A stretch of DNA of 8,294 nt from Halobacteriovoraceae bacterium. GTDB taxonomy: Bacteria > Bdellovibrionota > Bacteriovoracia > Bacteriovoracales > Bacteriovoracaceae. Both the position numbers and the translations under genes were made by a program. Below are positions 1 to 6,059 of this stretch, in pieces; within the stretch, counting starts at the first letter, position 1, and the number at the start of each line of letters is the position of its first letter. The notes beneath the pieces are model-generated. The model had not been told where the DNA came from, made no database searches, and worked only from the letters and a program-made list of their open reading frames with translations. The DNA lies in the NCBI GenBank assembly GCA_018663815.1, contig JABJPQ010000177.1, forward strand, positions 1 to 8,294, read 5' to 3'.

Positions 1-63
1 AAACTGGAGTTTGATGAGAAGCTTTATATCGACATTAAAGAAAAGGCAGTTGCCGGTTTTTGA
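1..63 (+). CDS. C-terminal end of an unidentified protein (5' truncated by window edge)
   Basis: Frame 1 is open from the first base and ends in TGA at 61-63. It gives 20 residues ending in EKAVAGF that are rich in charged residues (K, E, D), like the tail of a soluble protein. Fifteen of the 20 codons begin with a purine, which is typical of a true coding frame. A second frame (from base 2) stays open to about 133 but lacks this codon pattern, so I prefer frame 1. The fragment is too short to identify a family. No clear terminator follows it. Confidence 0.45.
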   Translation, partial: KLEFDEKLYIDIKEKAVAGF

Positions 64-156
64 ATCCATAAAATTTCTAGCAGACCCATATCAAAAAGCC
101 CCCATATATTCGATACTTGGGCCCCCCACCTGAATAGTTACAAAAAGAATACATTA

Positions 157-186
157 TTGACATTGACCAAAAATAATACACTTTAT
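157..186 (+). promoter_or_regulatory. Possible sigma70-type promoter for the three-gene exported-protein operon
   Basis: A perfect -35 hexamer TTGACA lies at 157-162, followed at once by a second TTGACC at 163-168, so the TTGAC core is repeated six bases apart. The matching -10 box is poor: CTTTAT at 181-186 (18-base spacer) is the best I can place for the first -35. TATCAA at 184-189 pairs with the second -35 only with a short 15-base spacer. If real, it would give a leader of about 110 bases before the first operon gene. Low confidence because only the -35 is convincing. Confidence 0.3.
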
Positions 187-302
187 CAATACTACTTTTG
201 ATTTTTGGAGCATATTAAGATTCCTTGAATGGTATTGAACTTGCAGTAATAAACTCAATCATATTTTAGTATTAAAAAATCTTAATTGTAAGGAGCTTAC
301 CC

Positions 303-1874
303 ATGTCTTTAAAAACCAAAATTGCTTTATCCGTAATCATGACCCTCTCATTTGCAAACGTCTTGAATGCCAGGTCAGCAAGTGTATATAATGGAGTTGG
401 AGTGGTGAGAACTAATCCTGGTGAATATCGTAATGTGGATGTATCAAGCCTTTTGAATATAAAACTCAAGGAGCTTTCAAGCCGAGAAAAAGAACAAATT
501 CAAATGATGAAGCAAGCGATCGCGGACATTAATTCTAAGCTAACAGTACTTATTAATAAACACATTCAACCGATGAAAAAAGCTATGAGCACTGCTACTG
601 ATGCATCCAAGGCATTGAAAAAAACAGATGGTAGTTTTACTAAATTCTATGATATTTATGATGGTTATATTAATGCGAGGACAATGTTTGAAGTTGCATT
701 ATCAAATCTTGAGATACTTCCAGACTCACTTAGTTCGTCTAGTAATGTGAATTTTAATGGGAGTGTTGAATCTTATCCAAGCATTATTAATCAGAGTGCA
801 TTTAATGGAGTTGTAGCTAATTTTAGAGATGCTCTAACTCAAGTAGAGTCAGAACTTGTGAATAAAGTAGCCCTTATTAACTATGATGATACAGCTCCAG
901 TACCTTTTGGTTTTGATGAATTAGAGCAAGCCAGGGCAAATATCTATTTCAGTACTGGAGAACTAGAGGCACTAAGAGAGAAGTCTGTCTTGATGCTTGC
1001 AAGGATGGGCAAGCAACAAAATGCTATTGAGAAAGCATTTAATATGAAGATTCTTAATGAAATGACGTCTTTTGTTAATCGCTGGGGGATAGAAAGAGCT
1101 GGTAGATTGACAGAGCATAATGCACCTCAGTTTGAAGAAGATTATAAAGATTTAGAGAAATATTTTTATATTCGTTCATCGATTCGAATTATTTTTAAAG
1201 TTCCATTAGGTAGTTATGGAATCAAACATGAACTCAAGTCATTTAATTTAGAAAATATAGGTTCTGATGTTTCAAATGTTATATTTTCTGGAACTAAATC
1301 AATTTCAACTTCAGAAGATTTGAAAGATGCCCAAGATAAAGTCGTCAATAAGCTAGCAGTATTAAATTTAAGGCTAGCTTCTCAAGATATGAGAACTAAT
1401 AAAGAGGCTTTTGAGCTAGGAAGTCAATTAACGCAAATTTTTACAGGTGACGCTAAATTTATGGAAAGACTATTGGGTGGAATTTCTGTAACAAAAGGTG
1501 AAATGTCTAAAATTAAAGCGAATGAAGCAATTTTACAACTTATTTTGACAGATATTAAAGAAGAACTTTTAATGCATAAATTTGGTGGTGATATGAAGCT
1601 TAAGATTGCTCATAAAGCAAGATATTCAAATGAAAAAGCAGTGAATGCATATGCAGAAACCAAATCATATCTTGGAAAACTCGCAGCAACGGGACGTTCA
1701 AGGCGAAAATTAGATACTGATAGTGTTGAAGGTTCAATGCCTTTAGTTGTTAAATCGTTAGATACTATGAGAGCAAAGATTGCAGAATCAAACGTGATTG
1801 AAGAAAAAATTATGAGAATGGATGCACTTACTGATAGAGCTGCAGTTACAGAAAAAATAGATTTAAATTATTAG
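303..1874 (+). CDS. Exported cysteine-free, mostly helical protein of unknown function (operon gene 1)
   Basis: I do not recognise this family. The 523-residue protein starts with a classic signal peptide: Lys4 and Lys6, a hydrophobic core at about 7-21, and a likely cut after Ala23 (VLNA). It has no cysteine at all. Residues about 50-110 and 335-385 are rich in K, E, L and A with few prolines and look like long helices or coiled coil. A more beta-like stretch (FKVPLGSYGIKHEL) lies near residues 297-310, and a basic patch GRSRRK sits at 464-469. No further membrane helix and no lipobox are seen, so the mature protein should be soluble in the periplasm or secreted. The start is set by TAAGGAG at 289-295, seven bases before the ATG. 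It is the first of three closely spaced genes for exported proteins, 22 bases ahead of the next, which suggests a shared complex or process. The function is unknown. Confidence 0.85.
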   Translation: MSLKTKIALSVIMTLSFANVLNARSASVYNGVGVVRTNPGEYRNVDVSSLLNIKLKELSSREKEQIQMMKQAIADINSKLTVLINKHIQPMKKAMSTATDASKALKKTDGSFTKFYDIYDGYINARTMFEVALSNLEILPDSLSSSSNVNFNGSVESYPSIINQSAFNGVVANFRDALTQVESELVNKVALINYDDTAPVPFGFDELEQARANIYFSTGELEALREKSVLMLARMGKQQNAIEKAFNMKILNEMTSFVNRWGIERAGRLTEHNAPQFEEDYKDLEKYFYIRSSIRIIFKVPLGSYGIKHELKSFNLENIGSDVSNVIFSGTKSISTSEDLKDAQDKVVNKLAVLNLRLASQDMRTNKEAFELGSQLTQIFTGDAKFMERLLGGISVTKGEMSKIKANEAILQLILTDIKEELLMHKFGGDMKLKIAHKARYSNEKAVNAYAETKSYLGKLAATGRSRRKLDTDSVEGSMPLVVKSLDTMRAKIAESNVIEEKIMRMDALTDRAAVTEKIDLNY

Positions 1875-1896
1875 AAATTTGATTGGAGTTTAAAAA

Positions 1897-3483
1897 ATGA
1901 AAAAATTACTTATAACTTCACTTTCTCTAATCGTTTCTCAAACTGTTTTTGGAATTGATAATTTTTGTTCGAGACATTCAAGCTATGAAAATATTGCTCA
2001 AAGCAAATGCATAGGAAGTAATCTTCCAAGAGGTAGACTGCGCAATATGAAAAGAAGTAGTCATGCTATTGTTTGTAGCGGAAATGTAGATAGCTTTGTC
2101 AGAAAGCCTCAAAAATTTGACTTAAATGAGTGGGAAGCACGTTTATCGGTAAGTTCAGATATAGCACAAGATTATGCTCGCAAAGAACTAAAGCCTATTG
2201 CTTGGAGTGGAACAACGACATACCGTACTTTTGAAACTTGGGCCTGGGAAACTTGTGATCTTGTGACGAATGGATTTATTTGTGGGTATGACACCCGGTA
2301 CCAAGAGGTTGATATTACCTATACTGATTCTAATGGTAACTTAAGGTCAAAATCAGAAAAACAAGCAGTTCAAGTACCTAAATCTTGTTATTCCGATGTA
2401 CAGCATACTGAATATATTCCTTGTACAACTGAATTTGTGGATTATAAAGCAGAGTTCGATATTCCATCGAAGTCTGAGTGGAACCCGCAAACAGCAGGGT
2501 ACTATGATCAAATACCTTTGAAGTATGATTTGTTACCAGGTGAAGTAGAAGCTATTCAAACTTACAGCTCCAAAGGTAATTATAAAAGCCGTGTAACTCC
2601 TGCGGTTGAAATTCCGAGTGCATGGAATGAGTACCGCATTGATATTGATCGGACTCAATTAGCTTGTGATCAAATTGCCAAAAAAGGACTTCCGCGACAA
2701 GAGTTTAATTACAAAATATTCACGATTAAAAGAAACGTTGGTCATAAGTCACCAAATGCATTTAGACTTCCTGTTGATTTTGACGGAAATCCACTCGAGT
2801 CAGTTATTTGGGACTCTGGTATCGACAATAAGGGTGTAGAGCATGAAAAAGCTTTTCCAATGGGTGTACAGTTAATAGATACTTCTGCAGCAATGGTAAA
2901 CTTAATGGCCGAACAATCAAGGCAAAATAAGCCAATTGAAAGTGCAAAGCTAAAAAGTGGGAAATTATCTAATCAAGATGGATATGAGATTTCAGAGCTT
3001 GAAAAAGAACATTCTTTTTTTAAAAATACAAAAGTTAAGGTAGAAATAATAGACAAAAATAACTTTTGGTTTAATAACTTATTTGGTGCTGTTAGAACTG
3101 AAGACATTAATTCTGTTAAAGCATCTTTAAACGGGATCTCAGAAGATCAGGACATTCAACGCTCTGACTTGTGGCATATTAAACTAAAAGGTAAACAACC
3201 AGGTGTAAATGACATCTATGAAGGTTGGAATTTAAAACCAAATAAAAAAGATTATATTATTTCAATTTCAATGTATCAAAAAAATATACCTTTTTATAAT
3301 CAATCCTGTGAAGATAGTACTCGAGATGAAAAGTGGTATCATTGTGGTTGGGTTAAAAAAATTGGTTTTGGAAAAAAAGAAAAGCATTATTATTCAGAAT
3401 CTTTAGATATTCCAATTTCTACAAGCGGTTTTGATAAGCGCTCGCTTGGAAAGAAAATAATTAACTTTTTTGGTTGGAGGTAA
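1897..3483 (+). CDS. Exported ten-cysteine protein of unknown function (operon gene 2)
   Basis: A 528-residue protein that I do not recognise. It has a signal peptide (KK at 2-3, hydrophobic 4-18, likely cut after Gly19 in VFG). The mature part contains exactly ten cysteines, at about 24, 38, 60, 120, 129, 164, 176, 257, 471 and 483. The even number suits five disulfides formed after export. Three pairs are close: C120/C129, C164/C176 and C471/C483. Each pair is followed by a short hydrophilic strand ending in a DI(T/P) triplet, which may be a repeated disulfide-pinned hairpin. The protein is rich in Tyr and Trp, unlike its two cysteine-free neighbours. GGAG at 1885-1888 stands eight bases before the ATG. 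Its end carries the ribosome-binding site of the next gene. F-type conjugation proteins TraU and TraN are also cysteine-rich, but I see none of their hallmark motifs. The function is unknown. Confidence 0.85.
   Translation: MKKLLITSLSLIVSQTVFGIDNFCSRHSSYENIAQSKCIGSNLPRGRLRNMKRSSHAIVCSGNVDSFVRKPQKFDLNEWEARLSVSSDIAQDYARKELKPIAWSGTTTYRTFETWAWETCDLVTNGFICGYDTRYQEVDITYTDSNGNLRSKSEKQAVQVPKSCYSDVQHTEYIPCTTEFVDYKAEFDIPSKSEWNPQTAGYYDQIPLKYDLLPGEVEAIQTYSSKGNYKSRVTPAVEIPSAWNEYRIDIDRTQLACDQIAKKGLPRQEFNYKIFTIKRNVGHKSPNAFRLPVDFDGNPLESVIWDSGIDNKGVEHEKAFPMGVQLIDTSAAMVNLMAEQSRQNKPIESAKLKSGKLSNQDGYEISELEKEHSFFKNTKVKVEIIDKNNFWFNNLFGAVRTEDINSVKASLNGISEDQDIQRSDLWHIKLKGKQPGVNDIYEGWNLKPNKKDYIISISMYQKNIPFYNQSCEDSTRDEKWYHCGWVKKIGFGKKEKHYYSESLDIPISTSGFDKRSLGKKIINFFGWR
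3476..3480 (+). promoter_or_regulatory. Ribosome-binding site that fixes the start of operon gene 3
   Basis: GGAGG (within TTGGAGG, 3474-3480) lies five bases before ATG 3486. It is embedded in the last Trp-Arg codons of the preceding gene, whose TAA is at 3481-3483. This rules in ATG 3486 over an in-frame TTG at 3474, because that TTG is itself part of the Shine-Dalgarno sequence. Translation of the two genes is probably coupled. Confidence 0.8.
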
Positions 3484-3485
3484 AA

Positions 3486-4913
3486 ATGAAATATATATTA
3501 TTCGCAGTTCTGGCCACATCTGTTATTAGCTCTGGATATGCAAAAAATTTAATTGATTATCGTCAAGAGCTTTACCCTATTTTAAAAACAGAAATTGAAG
3601 AAGAGCTTGAAAAGGAAATTGATACGATTAAAGGATCCTTACTTATTTCAGATGATATTGGTGTGCTAATAAATTCAGACGTCATGTCCTATGATCAAAC
3701 TGTTGGGTTTAAACGTAAGCCACAAAGGTCAGCATTTTTTAAATATAAAATGCAAAAAGCTATTGCAAATGTGTTGCAAGATAAACGATATGGTGTGCCC
3801 TTGCCATTTAACTCTCAATGGTCAATTGAACGTTTTAAGCATGAGAAAATGAAAGATATTTCAAAAAAAGTAATGAGTATATTAAACCAAGGCGAAATAG
3901 CTGGTATAAATGAAAATGCTCAATCAAGAATAGGTCAGTTTTTAGTGGCGATTAGAGAAAAACTTGTAAAACGTAAAAAAGTTAAGAGTTATAAAAAGAT
4001 TAATAAGCCGGATAAAGTTCTGGCCATGAAGAATTCAGTTATAGATTATATTCGAAACTATGGACCTACCCATAGTGATGGAAAGTCGATTGAGGAGTTA
4101 ATAGGTACTATTTCAGAAGTTAATATTACAGAAGGAGTATTGCATAAAGTTGAGTTTAAGGACGGGATGACGAAAGTGCCAGGACAATTATCCTTAATGC
4201 TAACTCTGAGAAGCGATGAGGATGAACAATACTTAAAAATTCAAGAACTATTCATTCAGTACCTGGAAGAGCAAAAAAGAGTATTCTCCGATAGATTATC
4301 TTTTATGAATGAAATTAATTTTTTTGGATTTGTAATGAATTTTGCTAAAACTTATATTTTACAAACTTTTGATAAAATGACGGGAGAGGACTCACAAGCT
4401 AATAGAGATAAGTTTCAAAAAAATATTCACTTTGTTGAAAGGGGTATTAATGCTAAAAAAGCGCATTACTTTATGGAGGGAGTAGAGGTTAAGGGACATA
4501 AAGCCCAAAATCAATACTTAAGTGGAAGGATTGTTTTAATCAATAGAGTATTACCACTATTAAAGAAAATACTTATCGAGTCAAAAGAAATCAGCAAGCA
4601 ATTAAAGAAATTATCACAAAAACAAGTTGATTTTCTTTTAAACCTATTTTTAAGCTCGAGAAGAATGGATGTTATGACCCAAAGAGAAATGGTCGAAATT
4701 GACCCTGTTGCATTGGATTCTATTAATTTGTCTCAATTATTAGAAGCACAAAAGGAAGAGGTTAATTCTTTAGAAGGTAAAATAGAAATTTCAAATGATT
4801 TTTATTACTATCAGTTGATGGGTAAACAATTTGTAAGGTTACAAGAAGCTTTAGAAAGTGAAAGAAATTCGAAAACTGAAATTGAGCTTAGACTCAATAA
4901 TTTAAACAATTAA
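3486..4913 (+). CDS. Exported cysteine-free, charged helical protein of unknown function (operon gene 3)
   Basis: I do not recognise this 475-residue protein. Starting at ATG 3486 gives a short, standard signal peptide (K2, hydrophobic core 4-14, likely cut after Ala19 in GYA). A longer TTG start at 3474 would add only four residues and overlap the ribosome-binding site. The mature chain has no cysteine and is highly charged. It has an acidic helix at about 34-46 (EIEEELEKE), a very basic stretch at about 158-180 with KRKK and YKK clusters, an aromatic-rich helix at about 275-297 that contains Asn and Lys and so is not a clean membrane span, and a probable coiled coil in the last 60 residues. 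The start codon follows the previous stop by only two bases, so the three exported proteins are very likely made together. Its resemblance to the first protein (exported, helical, no Cys) is one of type, not of detected sequence homology. Confidence 0.84.
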   Translation: MKYILFAVLATSVISSGYAKNLIDYRQELYPILKTEIEEELEKEIDTIKGSLLISDDIGVLINSDVMSYDQTVGFKRKPQRSAFFKYKMQKAIANVLQDKRYGVPLPFNSQWSIERFKHEKMKDISKKVMSILNQGEIAGINENAQSRIGQFLVAIREKLVKRKKVKSYKKINKPDKVLAMKNSVIDYIRNYGPTHSDGKSIEELIGTISEVNITEGVLHKVEFKDGMTKVPGQLSLMLTLRSDEDEQYLKIQELFIQYLEEQKRVFSDRLSFMNEINFFGFVMNFAKTYILQTFDKMTGEDSQANRDKFQKNIHFVERGINAKKAHYFMEGVEVKGHKAQNQYLSGRIVLINRVLPLLKKILIESKEISKQLKKLSQKQVDFLLNLFLSSRRMDVMTQREMVEIDPVALDSINLSQLLEAQKEEVNSLEGKIEISNDFYYYQLMGKQFVRLQEALESERNSKTEIELRLNNLNN

Positions 4914-4937
4914 ATAAAAAGTGGATGGAAAAATAAA

Positions 4938-4953
4938 AGCCCACGTATGGGCT
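4938..4953. terminator. Rho-independent terminator shared by convergent genes
   Basis: AGCCCA and TGGGCT form a perfect six-base-pair stem around the four-base loop CGTA. Read on the - strand it is followed by a good T-run (TTTTATTTTTCC), 28 bases beyond the stop of the small six-cysteine gene, so it should terminate that gene well. On the + strand the tail is weaker (CTTACTATTT) but may also end the three-gene operon, which stops 24 bases before the stem. Confidence 0.7.
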
Positions 4954-4980
4954 CTTACTATTTAAAAATGAAATACAGTT

Positions 4981-5391
4981 CTAGTAACACTCATATGTAA
5001 GCGGATACTTCACTCTAGTACAACTAAGTGAATTATCAACTTTATACGTCGAATGGTCTTTTTCAAGATTTCCAGTTCCAACATCATAAGCGTGCTTCAC
5101 GGCCATAAATAGGATTTGAAAATTCTTATCAGTTACAGGAATAACAATTACTCTTTCAGTATTGCTCACATCTAATAAAGTCATAACGCATTTAGCATCT
5201 TTAGTACAAGTTAGATCAATTGTTTCAATTGTACAGTAGCTAGTTGATGCAGCACAGTTTCCTGGTCCACCAAGTCTTTCAGTTTTAATTTCTGCCAGAA
5301 TGTTAAAAAGGTCTGCGTGGATTCCAGTGTTTGCTTGAGCTGATAGTACGCTAAATTGAGTAAGAAATAATGCAATTAGTAATGTTTTCAT
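4981..5391 (-). CDS. Small exported six-cysteine protein of unknown function
   Basis: A 136-residue protein with a clear signal peptide (K2, hydrophobic 4-17, likely cut after Ala20 in AQA). The mature form is about 116 residues with six cysteines at 46, 53, 62, 68, 124 and 135. The first four lie within 23 residues and the last is next to the C-terminal Tyr. The even count suggests three disulfides in the periplasm or outside the cell. I recognise no enzyme motif. The start is supported by TTGGAG with GGAG at 5397-5400, five bases before the ATG. It is transcribed alone, away from a LuxR-type regulator gene, and ends at a hairpin terminator. The regulator may control it through the shared 161-base spacer, but that is inference from arrangement only. 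Confidence 0.82.
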   Translation of the reverse strand: MKTLLIALFLTQFSVLSAQANTGIHADLFNILAEIKTERLGGPGNCAASTSYCTIETIDLTCTKDAKCVMTLLDVSNTERVIVIPVTDKNFQILFMAVKHAYDVGTGNLEKDHSTYKVDNSLSCTRVKYPLTYECY

Positions 5392-5432
5392 AATGTCTCC
5401 AATGATTGTTGTTATGCTTACACACCTGATAA

Positions 5433-5460
5433 ATTCTACAGAGGAATAAAGCTGTTCTAA
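5433..5460 (-). promoter_or_regulatory. Candidate promoter of the small six-cysteine gene
   Basis: On the - strand a TAGAAT box (5 of 6 match to the -10 consensus) lies at 5438-5433. The -35 position is poor: TTAGAA at 5460-5455 with a 16-base spacer matches only 3 of 6. A good -10 with a weak -35 is the usual picture of an activator-dependent promoter. The predicted start near 5426 would leave a leader of about 35 bases, enough to hold the observed ribosome-binding site. Confidence 0.35.
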
Positions 5461-5472
5461 TATTTGTGCTCA

Positions 5473-5484
5473 TTTAGTGCTAAA
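5473..5484. repeat. Short palindrome TTTAGTGCTAAA, candidate operator
   Basis: TTTAG and CTAAA are perfect inverted arms of five bases around TG. The core GTGCT also occurs at 5466-5470, exactly 11 bases (one helical turn) before its copy at 5477-5481. The palindrome is centred about 52 bases upstream of the predicted start of the small six-cysteine gene, a place where an activator could bind. Short AT-rich palindromes arise easily by chance, so this is only a candidate. Confidence 0.3.
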
Positions 5485-5502
5485 AAGTTGCAAATGAATA
5501 GG

Positions 5503-5514
5503 GGGCATATGTCC
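5503..5514. repeat. Imperfect palindrome GGGCATATGTCC, candidate autoregulatory site
   Basis: The 12-base element has five of six base pairs symmetric around the CATATG core. It sits where the -35 box would be expected for a TTTAAT -10-like sequence at 5524-5529 ahead of the LuxR-type gene, and no recognisable -35 is present there. A regulator bound here could repress or replace -35 recognition. Which protein binds, if any, cannot be told from sequence. Confidence 0.25.
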
Positions 5515-5552
5515 TGTTTTAACTTTAATAAGTACTTTAAGAGGTTTGTGGC

Positions 5553-6059
5553 ATGCTAAATATAAAATATGAACGTTGGTTTGCATTCATTGTGCTTGGT
5601 GTTGTTGCAGTAATGACAGCTTTTGATGTTTATGAAGATTTTATGAAAGGTACATCAAGGTCACACTTAATACTTGAAATTAGTGTTGTGATTATTGCAA
5701 CCATTGGAAGTATTTTGTATATGTCTGTAATGATTAAAGAGCGAAAGCATTTAAATTATGAATTAAATAAAACTCGTGATGATTTAAACTATTGGAAGGA
5801 TAAATCGGAAGTTTTTATAAAAGGCCTCTCTGTTGAAATTGATAATCAATTGGAGTTATGGCGCTTTTCAAAAAGTGAGAAAGAGATAGCAATACTGTTA
5901 GTTAAGGGCCTTAGTACTAAAGAGATTTCTGCGATTCGCAAAACTAAAGAAAAGACTGTTCGAACCCAAACAACATCAATTTATCGCAAAGCAAGTGTAA
6001 GTGGGCGCCATGAGCTTTCAGCATTTTTCTTAGAAGACTTATTTGTTCCTAGCACTTAA
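5553..6059 (+). CDS. Membrane-anchored LuxR/GerE-family transcriptional regulator
   Basis: The 168-residue protein has two predicted membrane helices at about 9-26 and 39-60. A polar, probably coiled-coil linker follows at about 62-90, then a LuxR/GerE-type helix-turn-helix at about 103-164. In the DNA-binding part, FSKSEKEIAILLVKGLSTKEIS matches the family pattern (L-T/S-x-x-E-x-E-hydrophobic ... G-x-S-x-K-E-I-A). The block EKTVRTQTTSIYRKASVSGRHEL matches the recognition-helix end (x-T-V-x-x-H-x-x-x-I-x-x-K-L-x-V-x-x-R-x-E-L). There is no receiver or autoinducer domain, so the membrane part or the roughly 12-residue loop between helices (about 27-38) would have to be the sensor or anchor. 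Both termini are predicted cytoplasmic. AAGAGG at 5539-5544 lies eight bases before the ATG. The most likely targets are its own promoter and the divergent small exported protein. Its 3' end overlaps the convergent methyltransferase gene by 21 bases. Confidence 0.85.
   Translation: MLNIKYERWFAFIVLGVVAVMTAFDVYEDFMKGTSRSHLILEISVVIIATIGSILYMSVMIKERKHLNYELNKTRDDLNYWKDKSEVFIKGLSVEIDNQLELWRFSKSEKEIAILLVKGLSTKEISAIRKTKEKTVRTQTTSIYRKASVSGRHELSAFFLEDLFVPST

Noticed and set aside
101..121. Hairpin CCCA...TGGG as a terminator for the gene ending at 63
   Set aside because: The stem is only 4+3 pairs with a 2x2 internal loop and is followed by a C-run, not a T-run. It is not a convincing intrinsic terminator.
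272..469. A 65-codon open frame on the - strand across the start of operon gene 1
   Set aside because: It lies antisense to the signal-peptide region of a well-supported gene. It has no ribosome-binding site and no recognisable protein character.
1897..3483. The ten-cysteine protein as a TraU/TraN-like conjugation component
   Set aside because: Only the high cysteine count is shared. The hallmark motifs of those proteins are absent and no other transfer gene is nearby.
3474..3488. TTG start at 3474 for operon gene 3
   Set aside because: The TTG is part of the Shine-Dalgarno sequence that serves ATG 3486, and the ATG start gives a cleaner signal peptide.
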